This document shows, piece after piece, positions 16,344 to 26,276 of a DNA stretch of 64,000 nt (position 1 is its first letter; each line of letters opens with the position of its first letter). The notes below the pieces were generated by a model. That model saw only the letters and a list, made by a program, of their open reading frames with translations, was not told the DNA's origin and searched no databases. Origin of the DNA: an uncultured Clostridium sp. (lineage in GTDB: Bacteria > Bacillota > Clostridia > TANB77 > CAG-508); contig CAMMEP010000001.1 of the NCBI GenBank assembly GCA_946495905.1, positions 16,912 through 80,911 on the forward strand. The letters run 5' to 3'. Both the position numbers and the translations under genes were made by a program.

Positions 16344-17120
16344 TTGAATACTGCAATTGGACTTTTAATTCCATTTTTAGGAACAATGCTTGGCTCTGCT
16401 ATGGTATTTTTCATGCGAAAAGAAATTAATAAAAAATTAGAAAGGTTATTATTAGGGTTTGCAGCTGGAGTAATGATTGCAGCTTCTATTTGGTCTCTTC
16501 TTATTCCAGCAATGGATATGGCAGAAGAACAAGGAGAAATAACTTGGCTTCCGGCAGCAATTGGTTTTAGTTTAGGAATTCTTTTTTTACTTGCTTTGGA
16601 CCATATCATACCACATTTGCATTTAAAGAAAAGTAAACCAGAAGGAATTAAATCAAAATTAAAAAATTCTACAATGATGGTTTTAGCAGTAACTCTTCAT
16701 AATATTCCAGAAGGAATGGCTACTGGAGTTGTATTTGCTGGATTAATGACACAAAATTCAGGGATTACTTTTGCGGGAGCGCTTGCATTAGCAATTGGTA
16801 TAGCTATACAAAACTTTCCAGAAGGAGCTATTATTTCAATGCCATTAAGAGCAGAAGGAGTATCTAAACCAAAAGCGTTTCTATATGGAATGTTATCTGG
16901 AATAGTAGAGCCTATTGCTGCCGCTGTAACTATTTTAATTACAAGCACAGTGTTACCAATACTTCCCTATATATTATCCTTTGCAGCAGGTGCAATGATT
17001 TACGTTGTAGTAGAAGAATTAATTCCAGAAGCACAAGAAGGCGAGCATTCCGACATTGGTACCATAGGAGTAGCAATAGGTTTTGTGCTAATGATGGTAT
17101 TAGATATAGCATTGGGATAG
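16344..17120 (+). CDS. ZIP family divalent metal transporter
   Basis: 258 residues, eight predicted membrane helices. The two ZIP signatures are present: HNIPEGMATGVVFAG (TM4) and NFPEGAIISMPLRAEG (TM5), which form the binuclear metal site. This is the ZupT/GufA-like branch, importing Zn2+ or other divalent cations. Start is TTG at 16344, with GGAGATG 7 bp upstream; the ATG at 16335 hits a stop at its third codon, so TTG is the only sensible start. Three genes of an ABC-2 transporter follow. Confidence 0.88.
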   Translation: MNTAIGLLIPFLGTMLGSAMVFFMRKEINKKLERLLLGFAAGVMIAASIWSLLIPAMDMAEEQGEITWLPAAIGFSLGILFLLALDHIIPHLHLKKSKPEGIKSKLKNSTMMVLAVTLHNIPEGMATGVVFAGLMTQNSGITFAGALALAIGIAIQNFPEGAIISMPLRAEGVSKPKAFLYGMLSGIVEPIAAAVTILITSTVLPILPYILSFAAGAMIYVVVEELIPEAQEGEHSDIGTIGVAIGFVLMMVLDIALG

Positions 17121-17141
17121 AAAATAAATAAGGAGAGAATC

Positions 17142-18137
17142 ATGTCACTAATTGAAGTAGAAAATTTAGTAAAAACGTATAAAATAATACAAAAAGATGA
17201 TGGCTTGCTAGGATATTTTAAAAATTTAGTAAAGCCAAAATATAAAGAAATTACTGCAGTGAAGGGAGTTAATTTCAAACTAGAAGAAGGAGAATTGGTT
17301 GGCTATATAGGAGAAAATGGAGCAGGAAAATCTACTACGATAAAAATGCTTACAGGTTTACTTACACCAACCTCTGGTAAGGTTGTAGTAGATGGAATTA
17401 TTCCATATGAAAAAAGAATTCAAAACAATAAAAATATAGGAGCTGTATTTGGACAAAAAACACAATTATGGTGGGACTTGCCTGTTATAGAATCTTTTCA
17501 ATTGATAAAACAAATGTATAAAATACCAGATGGGGAATATAGAAAGAATTTAAAGAAATTTACAGAGCTATTGGAATTAAAAGAATTGTTAGATAAACAA
17601 GTTAAAAATTTAAGTTTAGGACAAAAAATGAGATGTGAAATTGCAGCTACTTTTATTCATAATCCGAAGATTGTATATTTAGATGAACCAACTATTGGAT
17701 TAGATGTATTTGTGAAAGAAAATATAAGGAAATTTATCAAAGATATTAATAAAGAGAAAAATACTACCGTAATTTTAACAACACATGATTTAAAGGATAT
17801 TGAGGACGTTTGCAATCGAATTATCTTATTAGATCAAGGAGAGATTATTTATGATGGAGAAAAACAGAAATTCAAAGATGCGTATGGAAAATATATTTTT
17901 GCAGAGTTTGTTGTTAGTAATAAAAATAATTCACTTAATGAAAATATAAAAACAAGTACTTTTGAGATAATAGAAGAAACAGATACGAATATAAAGATTA
18001 GATTTAATCATGAAAAAATTACTATAATGCAAATTATGAATGAAATATCAAAATATTGCATGGTTGAAGACATACATATGAGAGAATCAGAACTAGAAGA
18101 TATCCTAAAAGAAATATATAAAGGAGCACATCAATGA
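17142..18137 (+). CDS. ABC transporter ATP-binding protein (ABC-2 type)
   Basis: 331 residues. Walker A GENGAGKST, signature LSLGQKMRCE, Walker B IVYLDEPTIGLD and H-loop TTHD. GQKTQLWWDLPVIESFQLIK is characteristic of the subfamily paired with DUF990-type ABC-2 permeases (export of an unknown, possibly hydrophobic compound). The C-terminal ~90 residues are a regulatory extension. It overlaps the first permease gene by 4 bp and heads a three-gene operon. Confidence 0.9.
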   Translation: MSLIEVENLVKTYKIIQKDDGLLGYFKNLVKPKYKEITAVKGVNFKLEEGELVGYIGENGAGKSTTIKMLTGLLTPTSGKVVVDGIIPYEKRIQNNKNIGAVFGQKTQLWWDLPVIESFQLIKQMYKIPDGEYRKNLKKFTELLELKELLDKQVKNLSLGQKMRCEIAATFIHNPKIVYLDEPTIGLDVFVKENIRKFIKDINKEKNTTVILTTHDLKDIEDVCNRIILLDQGEIIYDGEKQKFKDAYGKYIFAEFVVSNKNNSLNENIKTSTFEIIEETDTNIKIRFNHEKITIMQIMNEISKYCMVEDIHMRESELEDILKEIYKGAHQ

Positions 18138-18925
18138 TAAAAACAATGTTAACATTAGCTAAAATGCAACTAAATCAATATACTATCTATAAATCTAATT
18201 TCTATTTATTTAGTTTAAATCGATTGATGGAAGTAGTAGTATATTTATTTGTATGGCAAGCAATTTATTTGCAGACAGGTGATGCAGGAGGTTTTACTCT
18301 ATCACAAATGGTCACTTATTATATTCTTGTAGTTTCCATAACCCCAATTGTATTATGGGGAGTTAACGAAGATATGGGGCATTCAATAAGAACAGGTAGA
18401 ATTAATAAAGAGCTATTAAATCCAATATCGTATTTTAAATATTATTTTGGTGTGGATTTAGGAGAAATAGCTTTTGCAGTAGTAGTGGGAATTGCTGTAT
18501 TCATTGTTTGTGCTATTTTTTGGGAAGTAACTCTGCCAGTAAGTTTTCTAAATTTTGTTATATTTTTATTTGTTATTTTATTGGGAATTCCTATTACTTT
18601 TTTCTTGCAAATGATTGCAGGAACGATTGGATTTTATTCAGAATCCATTTGGGGAATACAAATATTACGAAAATCTATTATCTCCATATTTTCAGGAGTA
18701 ATAGCACCGATTACCTTATTTCCACAGTGGTTCCAAAATATTGCGAATATACTACCATTTCAAGAATTAATTTATACACCAATTAATATTTGGTTGGGGG
18801 AATTTGATATGAGCACTTTATATTTTGTAATTTTAAAACAAATAATTTGGATTATTATTTTATATTTTGTATCTAAAAAATTCTTTGAACATGCTGTTAA
18901 GAAAATTACAATAAATGGAGGATAA
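18134..18925 (+). CDS. ABC-2 family transporter permease (DUF990-like), subunit 1
   Basis: 263 residues with six membrane helices and no large soluble domain. It overlaps the ATPase stop by 4 bp (ATGA). MEVVVYLFVWQAIY and GRINKELLNPISYF in the first cytoplasmic loop resemble DUF990 permeases, which occur as two-permease pairs with one ATPase. It probably forms a heterodimeric channel with the product of 18999. Confidence 0.82.
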   Translation: MIKTMLTLAKMQLNQYTIYKSNFYLFSLNRLMEVVVYLFVWQAIYLQTGDAGGFTLSQMVTYYILVVSITPIVLWGVNEDMGHSIRTGRINKELLNPISYFKYYFGVDLGEIAFAVVVGIAVFIVCAIFWEVTLPVSFLNFVIFLFVILLGIPITFFLQMIAGTIGFYSESIWGIQILRKSIISIFSGVIAPITLFPQWFQNIANILPFQELIYTPINIWLGEFDMSTLYFVILKQIIWIIILYFVSKKFFEHAVKKITINGG

Positions 18926-18998
18926 TAACAAAAAATGTAGTAATGAATACATTTATTTTGTGATAGAAATTAAATTACTGTATAAAAGAGGGAAAAAA

Positions 18999-19781
18999 AT
19001 GAATAATGTAAAATTATATTTTTCTTTTTTAAAGACATCTTTAAAAGAAATGCTTATCTACCGATTAGATTGTGTGGTAGGAATGGTTTCGCAAATGGTT
19101 ACACAGGCTGTTGAAATTATATTTATATGGATTGTCTTTCAAAACACGGAAAATTTAGCAGGATGGAATTTTAGTCAAATAATGCTATTATATGGGATTA
19201 CACTATTATCATTAGGAATTGCTGATTTTTGCTTTGATGCTTTGTATGATATTGGACCAAAGTATATTCGAGAAGGCGAATTTGATAAAATTATGTTAAG
19301 ACCAGTACATCCACTGATTTCTATTATAGGAGCATCAAAAGAATTTACATCACTTGGCTATTTCTTTTTAGGACTTATTATTACAATAGTAATGCTTATA
19401 AAACTTGCAATACCAATTACTTTCTGGCTTATCTTGAAGATTGTATTTTTTAGCATTATAGGAGCTTTGATTATAGGCGCTATTAATACTATATTTAGTA
19501 TAACATCCTTTTGGACGTATCGATCTAATGAATTTATTTGGGCTGCGAATAGAGTATACACTTTTGCGCAGTACCCAATTGATATATATAATGGATTTAT
19601 AAAATTTTTAATAACAGTAGTTTTACCATTTGCCTTTGTTGCATATTTTCCAACAATGAGCTACTTGGGATTTGATAAATATATGATATATTTATCGCCA
19701 ATAGTTGCTATTGTTTTATGGATAATAGCAGTAAAGGTATGGAACATGGCATTAAACAAATATAGAAGTACAGGAAATTAA
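18999..19781 (+). CDS. ABC-2 family transporter permease (DUF990-like), subunit 2
   Basis: 260 residues, six membrane helices. YRLDCVVGMVSQMVTQAVEII and FDKIMLRPVHPLISIIGAS parallel the matching loop of subunit 1 (conserved gRI-keLL-P / F-kimLRP). I chose the ATG at 18999 with GAGGG upstream; the frame extends earlier (18915) into the preceding gene, but that part (rich in N, K, E) has no site. It completes the exporter operon begun at 17142. Confidence 0.82.
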   Translation: MNNVKLYFSFLKTSLKEMLIYRLDCVVGMVSQMVTQAVEIIFIWIVFQNTENLAGWNFSQIMLLYGITLLSLGIADFCFDALYDIGPKYIREGEFDKIMLRPVHPLISIIGASKEFTSLGYFFLGLIITIVMLIKLAIPITFWLILKIVFFSIIGALIIGAINTIFSITSFWTYRSNEFIWAANRVYTFAQYPIDIYNGFIKFLITVVLPFAFVAYFPTMSYLGFDKYMIYLSPIVAIVLWIIAVKVWNMALNKYRSTGN

Positions 19782-19790
19782 GGAGAATAT

Positions 19791-20399
19791 ATGAAAATAA
19801 GTGAAATGAAACAGGCTGTCTACCTATTAAATGAAGAGTGGAACTTAGGTAAAAAAGAGGCAAAAGCAGAAGGAAACATTTGTGCATGGATTTATTTAAT
19901 GGGAATATTAGAAGAAAGTGAAGCAATAGTTACCTACAAAGAAAAAGGAAAGCTAATAGGATTTGCTGGTTATGCAAAGTGGAAATCAAAGAAACATTTA
20001 TTAAGAAAAAAACTAGCTAAAATTTTTAAAATAATATTGTCTTTAAGCAGTAAAATTAAAGACAAAAAAGGTTTTAAACAATATAGTAATAGCTATGATA
20101 ACTATATGCCAAAAAAATATGATGGGTATTTTGATGGAGAAGTTTCTATTTTAATCGTGAAAAAAGAATATCGAGGTAAAGGAATTGGTGAAAATTTATT
20201 ATTAGAAATATTTCAACTAGCCAAAAATGATAATATGAAGAATTTATCCATACTCACTGACGATTCTTGTAATTATAAATTTTACGAAAAACATGAATGC
20301 AATCAAGTATATAAAACTAAAATTAAAAATTTTGAGACAGATAAATTAGGAAACATACAAGAAGAAAACGCATATGTATATGAAAGGAAATTAACATAG
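19791..20399 (+). CDS. GNAT family N-acetyltransferase
   Basis: 202 residues. The acetyl-CoA-binding motif A is at about residues 118-135: SILIVKKEYRGKGIGENLLL (R/Q-x-x-G-x-G/A). SILTDDSCNYKFYEKHEC near 160 fits motif B. Substrate unknown. AAGGAG precedes the ATG, and the gene lies 9 bp after the ABC-2 permease, so it is probably the last gene of that operon; a strong terminator follows. Confidence 0.82.
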   Translation: MKISEMKQAVYLLNEEWNLGKKEAKAEGNICAWIYLMGILEESEAIVTYKEKGKLIGFAGYAKWKSKKHLLRKKLAKIFKIILSLSSKIKDKKGFKQYSNSYDNYMPKKYDGYFDGEVSILIVKKEYRGKGIGENLLLEIFQLAKNDNMKNLSILTDDSCNYKFYEKHECNQVYKTKIKNFETDKLGNIQEENAYVYERKLT

Positions 20400-20439
20400 T
20401 AACTCAATAAATAGTAAGAAATATACTCAGATAAAACTT

Positions 20440-20482
20440 AGTCAACCAGTATGAAATAAAATTCATATTGGTTGACTTTTTT
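20440..20482 (+). terminator. Terminator closing the ABC-2/GNAT operon
   Basis: AGTCAACCAGTATGAA (20440-20455) pairs with TTCATATTGGTTGACT (20462-20477), followed by TTTTTT. Confidence 0.85.
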
Positions 20483-20519
20483 ATTATAATCATGTCATAA
20501 AAAACAAAAATCTTCTTTT

Positions 20520-20552
20520 GTCACTTACTTGTCACTTTTGAATTTGTATAAT
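20520..20552 (+). promoter_or_regulatory. Response-regulator box and -10 of ABC/FtsX operon 1
   Basis: Direct repeat GTCACTTACTT-GTCACTTT (half-sites start at 20520 and 20531, 11 bp apart), then 8 nt, then TATAAT (20547-20552). There is no -35 match, so activation by an OmpR-type regulator bound to the repeat is likely. The second module has the same layout at 44640-44671. Confidence 0.65.
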
Positions 20553-20575
20553 AATACTAGAAAGGTGTGATAATA

Positions 20576-21244
20576 ATGGAAATATTGCGAGTAGAAAATT
20601 TAACGAAAGTTTATGGAAAAGGAGAATCCAAAGTTGTTGCAATTGATAATATTTCTTTTTCGGTACAAAAAGGAGAGTTTGTTGCCATTGTAGGAGCAAG
20701 TGGAAGTGGAAAATCTACTTTATTGCATTTAATTGGAGGAGTAGATAGACCAACAAGTGGCAAGGTATTTATTGATGGAAAAGATATTTATCAAATGAAC
20801 GATGACAATTTAGCTATTTTTAGGAGACGACAAGTAGGATTAATTTACCAATTCTATAATTTAATACCAATTTTAAATGTAGAAGAGAACATTACACTTC
20901 CTTGTGATTTGGATAATAGAAAAGTGGATAAACAAAAATTAGATGCACTTTTGCAATCTTTAGGATTAGAAGCACGTAGGAAACATTTGCCAAATGAATT
21001 ATCTGGAGGGCAACAACAAAGGACATCGATTGGTAGAGCTATGATTACGAATCCAAGCATTATTCTTGCAGATGAACCAACTGGTAATTTGGATTCAAAG
21101 GCAAGTGATGAGATTGTAAATTTATTAAAAAAATCGAATAAAGAATATAAGCAAACGATTATTATGATTACACATAATATCGAGATTGCAAAAATTGCAG
21201 ATAAGGTATTGAAAATTGAAGATGGAAGGATTGTAAAAAAATGA
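20576..21244 (+). CDS. ABC transporter ATP-binding protein (MacB/LolD/BceA group), module 1
   Basis: 222 residues. Walker A GASGSGKST, Q-loop YQFYNLIPILNVEENITLP, signature LSGGQQQRTSIGRA, Walker B IILADEPTGNLD, H-loop ITHN. This is the MacB/FtsE/BceA group that powers FtsX-type mechanotransmitter permeases. Start 20576 follows AAAGGTG by 8 nt. The stop overlaps the permease start (ATGA). Regulator and kinase genes follow downstream, so this looks like a BceAB-RS-like peptide-sensing or export module. Confidence 0.92.
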   Translation: MEILRVENLTKVYGKGESKVVAIDNISFSVQKGEFVAIVGASGSGKSTLLHLIGGVDRPTSGKVFIDGKDIYQMNDDNLAIFRRRQVGLIYQFYNLIPILNVEENITLPCDLDNRKVDKQKLDALLQSLGLEARRKHLPNELSGGQQQRTSIGRAMITNPSIILADEPTGNLDSKASDEIVNLLKKSNKEYKQTIIMITHNIEIAKIADKVLKIEDGRIVKK

Positions 21245-23883
21245 TGAGTATTTTTACGAAGTTGACTTTGCGAAATTTAAAATTAAATAAAAAGAGAACG
21301 ATTGGAACAATTATTGGGATAATGCTTTCGGTTTCTCTTATTTGTGCAGTGGCTGGAATGGCAACTAGTTTGCAGAAAAGTATGGTAGCTACAACAACGC
21401 TAGACACAGGATATTATCATCTAAAGCTTTCTAAAGTAATGCAAGAAGACGTAGAAAAGTTTAAAAATAATCGAGATGTGAAAGATGTAAATGTAGTAAA
21501 TGATGTTGGGTATTCGCTACTAGATGGTAGTACAAACAGCCAAAGACCTTATGTACATTTGTATTCCATGGATGAAGATAGTTTTAATAACATGTGTCTT
21601 ACCTTAGTGGAAGGAGAATATCCTAAAAATAGTAATGAAATCGCAATTAATGAGGATATATTAAAAAATTCTAGTAAAGAATATAAAATAGGAGATACCA
21701 TAACTTTAAATTTAGGAGATCGATATGCAGGAGATGCGTATATTAATTCTGGATGGGATTATTTGCCATATGAGTATGCCGCTTCTCCAAGTACTCTGGC
21801 AGATACAGAGGAAAATGAAAACGAGAATAATAATGGACTTGTGATAGATGAAAATCCCAGTGAACCACAAAGAATTATTGAAGAAGAAATAAAAGTAGAT
21901 TTTACAAAAGAATTTAAAATAGTAGGTATTGTATCCAACAATGATTCTCCTATTAGACGTATTTCATACATTACTGATGCAGGATATGCGTGCATTACAA
22001 ATGGTTTAAACGAAGGAGATAAAGATATTTATATTGCACTAAAGGACCCTAGCAATTCAGTAGAATCTATAAAAGAAATGATTGGTATTGATTTAGCTTC
22101 TGATGAAATAAATGAAACAGACTATATTTATTCTATTAATTATGAGCTTCTACATTGGGAAGCATTTGAAGTAAGTGATTCAACTGCTTCCATGATAGTG
22201 GCAGTAATTAGCGTGGCAATTGTCATTATTATGATAACAAGCATCTATTGTATTAAAAATGCGTTTTCTATTTCACTTACAGAAAAAATAAAAATGTATG
22301 GGATGCTATCTAGTGTAGGAGCAACCAAAAAACAGATTAAAAAGAGTGTAATACAAGAAGGTATGCTATTAAGTTTAATTGGAATACCACTTGGGATTTT
22401 AGCAGGAATTCTTGCAGTCTATATCTTAACTATTGTTGTAGGCTATATCCTAGAAGGTATTGTAGAAGTAAAAATTGTGTTTAGTATTTCAGCCATTCCA
22501 ATTATTGTATCCGTTATACTAGGATTGCTTACGGTATATCTATCTTGTTTATCAGCAGCGAAAAAAGCAAGAAAAATAACTCCATTGGAAGCAATAAGAA
22601 GTACAAATGATATAAAAATTAATAGCAAAAAAATAAAGTCACCAAAAATAATAAAGAAACTATTTGGAATGGGTGGAGTAATAGCTTATAAAAATTTAAA
22701 AAGAAGCAAGAAAAAATATAGAACAACGGTTGTATCTATTGCAATAAGTGTATTTGTATTTATTGCAACTTCTACCTTGATAACGTATGCGTTTGAAGCG
22801 ATGGGAGGATATTACGAAGAATATAATTATAATATAAAAGTAACATCCGGTACTAATGACGGAGAAGATCTTCTAGAAATAGTTCAAAATGAGAAGTTTG
22901 AAGATTATACCTTAATCTACAATGTGTCACATGAAAATGGATTTTCACTAATACAAATAGAAGATAAAAATATCTTATCTGATTTTGCTTATCAAAGATT
23001 AGGAAGGGATGCAGATGAAACTTATAGGCCACAGATGACAGTTAAAGGCTTAAATAGTAAGGATTTTAAAGAATTCGTAGAAAAATTAAATTTGAATTAT
23101 GAAGAAGTAAAAGATAAGGCAATACTAAATGATTATACAAATGTATATTTAGAAGACGGAACAACAATAAGAGGAAGAGTATATAATTACAAAAAAGGAG
23201 ATACACTATCAGGCAATTTAGATGGTACAGATTATACCTTTACGATTGCAGAAATTACAGATGAAAAGCCAAGAGGACAAGAAGGAACTTCGTATGGAAA
23301 TGGTTGCATTATTATAAACAGAGATGAATACAAAGATAGTGTAAAATTTGTACCTACGGATTTAGCAATAAATATTGACAATCCAACAGAAGTAGAAGAA
23401 AATCTAACTACTACATATCGTGATTCTTATGTTTCTAACATTGACAAACAAGTGAAATTTTATGAAGCAGTACGACTTTTAACTTCCATTTTTGCTTATG
23501 GTTTTATTGCTGTAATTACACTAATTGGAGTGACAAATATTTTCAATACATTAACCTCTAACATCGAATTAAGGCAAAAAGAATTTGCTATGCTAAAAAG
23601 TATAGGAATGACGAAAAAAGAATTTAATCGAATGGTAAATTTAGAAACGATATTCTATTCGTTTAAAGCATTGCTATATGGCATTGTTTTAGGATTAATT
23701 GCTTCCTTTGCTATTTACAAAGCATTTGCTAAGAGTTTAGATTATGGATTTATATGGCCGCTTCATGCGATACTAATTTCTGTTGTATTTGTATTTATTA
23801 TTGTGTTTATCATCATGCGATTTGCCATAAGCAAAGTAAATAAGCAAAATATTATTGAGACAATAAGAAAGGAAAATGTGTAG
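21241..23883 (+). CDS. FtsX-like ABC transporter permease, module 1
   Basis: 880 residues. N-terminal helix (MLSVSLICAVAGMAT) then an extracytoplasmic MacB-like domain (~45-300), a three-helix FtsX core (~320-460, with KMYGMLSSVGATKKQIKKSV and LEAIR), another helix and extracytoplasmic domain (~500-740), and a second FtsX core to the end (EFAMLKSIGMTKKEF). The two-core, two-ectodomain build is larger than BceB (about 650) and typical of a clostridial group associated with two-component systems. Substrate unknown; antimicrobial peptides are a guess from context. Confidence 0.88.
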   Translation: MMSIFTKLTLRNLKLNKKRTIGTIIGIMLSVSLICAVAGMATSLQKSMVATTTLDTGYYHLKLSKVMQEDVEKFKNNRDVKDVNVVNDVGYSLLDGSTNSQRPYVHLYSMDEDSFNNMCLTLVEGEYPKNSNEIAINEDILKNSSKEYKIGDTITLNLGDRYAGDAYINSGWDYLPYEYAASPSTLADTEENENENNNGLVIDENPSEPQRIIEEEIKVDFTKEFKIVGIVSNNDSPIRRISYITDAGYACITNGLNEGDKDIYIALKDPSNSVESIKEMIGIDLASDEINETDYIYSINYELLHWEAFEVSDSTASMIVAVISVAIVIIMITSIYCIKNAFSISLTEKIKMYGMLSSVGATKKQIKKSVIQEGMLLSLIGIPLGILAGILAVYILTIVVGYILEGIVEVKIVFSISAIPIIVSVILGLLTVYLSCLSAAKKARKITPLEAIRSTNDIKINSKKIKSPKIIKKLFGMGGVIAYKNLKRSKKKYRTTVVSIAISVFVFIATSTLITYAFEAMGGYYEEYNYNIKVTSGTNDGEDLLEIVQNEKFEDYTLIYNVSHENGFSLIQIEDKNILSDFAYQRLGRDADETYRPQMTVKGLNSKDFKEFVEKLNLNYEEVKDKAILNDYTNVYLEDGTTIRGRVYNYKKGDTLSGNLDGTDYTFTIAEITDEKPRGQEGTSYGNGCIIINRDEYKDSVKFVPTDLAINIDNPTEVEENLTTTYRDSYVSNIDKQVKFYEAVRLLTSIFAYGFIAVITLIGVTNIFNTLTSNIELRQKEFAMLKSIGMTKKEFNRMVNLETIFYSFKALLYGIVLGLIASFAIYKAFAKSLDYGFIWPLHAILISVVFVFIIVFIIMRFAISKVNKQNIIETIRKENV

Positions 23884-23897
23884 CGGTAACAAATCTC

Positions 23898-24157
23898 GTT
23901 ACTAAATAATGGTATTATTAAATTTTATTTATGCAATCCAACTAGTATGTATGTTTCTCAAATTTTTTTGTCGCTTGTTGTCGAAACCATCTAACCACAA
24001 TTTCAGGAAATAAATTTCTGAAATTGTGCTAGGTTTCTTCAATCGCACTCGCCTTTGAAAAGGCTCGTTTGGTCGCTACGCGCTCCTAAAAATTCTCTAA
24101 ACATACATACTAGTTGGATTGTAAGACGAAAAGAAATCAAAACTATTATCTAGTAAC
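23898..24157. repeat. Palindromic element family A, copy 2, with 8-bp target duplication
   Basis: A 260-bp fold-back element between the permease stop and the response-regulator promoter. Terminal inverted repeats GTTACTAAATAAT and ATTATCTAGTAAC match 12 of 13. The flanks CAAATCTC (23890-23897) and CAAATCTC (24158-24165) are identical, an exact 8-bp target duplication. Perfect 22-bp inner arms lie at 23935-23956 and 24099-24120. The core matches copy 1 at 5421, with compensating changes in the arms and in the inner CACAATTTCAG/CTGAAATTGTG hairpin. No coding capacity. Confidence 0.85.
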
Positions 24158-24254
24158 CAAATCTCTGACGATTTTTAGAAAAATAGTGATAATGCCTAAC
24201 AAATGTGGTATTATATAACTAAAAGTTCTTTTATGCTTATTGGAGGGAAATACA

Positions 24255-24908
24255 ATGCAAATCCTATTAGTAGAAGATAATAAAGCTATAACAAAAGCGT
24301 TAACATATAATTTAGAGCAAAACAAATACAAAGTGCTAAGTGCAGAAAATATAGCAAATGCACAGAAAATGTTGGAAAAAGAAAAAATTGATTTAGTCAT
24401 ACTGGATGTTACACTTCCCGATGGAAATGGTTTTGATTTATACCAAACGATTAAAGAAAAATACAGCATAAGCACAATTTTTCTAACAGCTAAGGACGAT
24501 GAAAATGACATTGTAAAAGGCTTGGAATTAGGAGCAGAAGATTATGTGACAAAACCGTTTTCTACAAGAGAACTATTAGCAAGGATTAATAAAATTCTGT
24601 TAAGAAATAAAAAGAAAAATATTGTAAAAATAAAAGATATTACCTGTGACCTAGATAAAATGTGCATTTACAAAAATAGTGAAGAACTAAATTTTTCTTC
24701 CTTGGAATTAAAAATACTAATGCTATTATTTACAAACTTAAATAAAGTAATAACAAGAGAATATATTATTGAAAAAATATGGGATTGGACAGGTAACGAT
24801 GTATATGATAATACGGTAACGGTATATATGAAGAGAATAAGAGAAAAACTTGGAACATCCATTATTACAACAGTAAAAGGAGTGGGATATCGAATTGATG
24901 AAGAATAA
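24255..24908 (+). CDS. OmpR/PhoB-family response regulator, module 1
   Basis: 217 residues. Receiver domain with acidic pair E7-D8, phosphoacceptor D51 (VILDVTLPDG), T (FLTAKD) and K (VTKPF). The C-terminal winged helix (~125-217) ends in VTVYMKRIREKLG-TTVKGVGYRI. I chose the ATG at 24255 because GGAGGG just upstream would lie inside the longer TTG-initiated version. It overlaps the kinase gene by 11 bp and probably activates the ABC/FtsX genes through the GTCACTT repeats at 20520. Confidence 0.93.
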   Translation: MQILLVEDNKAITKALTYNLEQNKYKVLSAENIANAQKMLEKEKIDLVILDVTLPDGNGFDLYQTIKEKYSISTIFLTAKDDENDIVKGLELGAEDYVTKPFSTRELLARINKILLRNKKKNIVKIKDITCDLDKMCIYKNSEELNFSSLELKILMLLFTNLNKVITREYIIEKIWDWTGNDVYDNTVTVYMKRIREKLGTSIITTVKGVGYRIDEE

Positions 24909-26175
24909 AGAAAGCCTAAAAAGATATTTAATTATATTTTCTCTTATTTTTCTTGTTTTTGCTATTCTTTTTTTCGTCATGAATTGGCTACAATATAATC
25001 AATACACACAAAATGTAAATCTGGTAATAAATCAAATGGTAGCAGAGATAAAGAAACAGTATCCCGATGTAGATATTAATGAAATTATAAGTATACTAAA
25101 TAATGACAATGGAGATACTAGTAATTTACTGGAAGAGTATGGAATCAATATACAAAAAGATTCTGCCATTATGCAAAACAGCACGGATTATAATGTATTT
25201 GCTCTTATCTCTATTGGAATTCTACTTCTGCTATTCATTACAGTTTTTGTGATTTTTATTCTCTATCAAAAAAGTCAGAATAAAAAGATAAAAGAGATAA
25301 CAAAATATATTGAAGAAATAAATAACAAAAATTATATGTTAGACATTGGGGAAAATAGCGAAGATGAATTATCAATATTAAAAAATGAGTTATATAAAAT
25401 AACAATAATGCTAAAAGAACAAGCAGAGAATTCGAAAAAGGACAAAATAAGTTTAAAAAAATCATTAGAAGATATATCCCATCAATTAAAAACACCTCTT
25501 ACCTCCATTACTATAATGCTTGACAACATATTGGACAATCCTAATATGGATGTAAATACAAGAAATGAATTTATGAAAGATATTTACCGAGAAATAGCAA
25601 ATATAAACTTTTTTGTGCAATCTTTGTTAAAGTTATCTAAGTTTGACGCTGATACGATTGTGTTTAATGATAAAGAAGAAAAATTAAAAGATATTGTAGA
25701 AGAAGCGGTTAAAAATGTTTCTATGCTATGTGATCTGAAAAATATTGAGATAAAAAGTGGGGAGGAAAAAGAATTAGAGAATACTAAGAATCACAGTAAT
25801 AATTTAGAAAAAGTAGAAAAAAAGGCAGAACAGAACCAAATAGTGGTTTGCGATTTAAAATGGCAGATAGAAGCGGTTACGAATATTTTAAAAAATAGTG
25901 TGGAACATTCCAAAGAAAATAGTAAAGTATATATTTCATATAATGAAAATAACATGTATTCGGAAATTGTAATAAAAGATGAAGGAATAGGAATTGATAA
26001 AGAGGATTTAAAACATATATTTGAAAGATTCTATAAAGGAAAGAATGCAAGTAAGGACAGTGTAGGAATTGGACTAGCTCTTGCGAAAACTATTATTGAG
26101 AAAGATAATGGATATATCATAGTAGAATCGGAATTGGGAAAAGGGACAACATTTTACATTCGATATTTAAAATAA
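24898..26175 (+). CDS. Sensor histidine kinase, module 1
   Basis: 425 residues. TM1 (~11-30), a small extracytoplasmic loop (~31-99, rich in D/N), TM2 (~100-123), HAMP-like linker, DHp helix with phosphoacceptor H195 (DISHQLKTPL), and a HATPase domain (NSVEHS, DEGIGI, FERFYKG, GIGLALAK). The loop is longer than the few residues of BceS-type kinases, so direct ligand sensing is possible. The start overlaps the regulator stop, indicating coupled translation. Confidence 0.92.
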   Translation: MKNKESLKRYLIIFSLIFLVFAILFFVMNWLQYNQYTQNVNLVINQMVAEIKKQYPDVDINEIISILNNDNGDTSNLLEEYGINIQKDSAIMQNSTDYNVFALISIGILLLLFITVFVIFILYQKSQNKKIKEITKYIEEINNKNYMLDIGENSEDELSILKNELYKITIMLKEQAENSKKDKISLKKSLEDISHQLKTPLTSITIMLDNILDNPNMDVNTRNEFMKDIYREIANINFFVQSLLKLSKFDADTIVFNDKEEKLKDIVEEAVKNVSMLCDLKNIEIKSGEEKELENTKNHSNNLEKVEKKAEQNQIVVCDLKWQIEAVTNILKNSVEHSKENSKVYISYNENNMYSEIVIKDEGIGIDKEDLKHIFERFYKGKNASKDSVGIGLALAKTIIEKDNGYIIVESELGKGTTFYIRYLK

Positions 26176-26276
26176 TATTTATTTTTTTCTTTTTTTATGA
26201 TAGACTATGTATGAAATAAAAAAGAAAGACAAAAAATATAGAAGAAAGAGAAATGTAGTAGGAGGAAATTAGAGTA

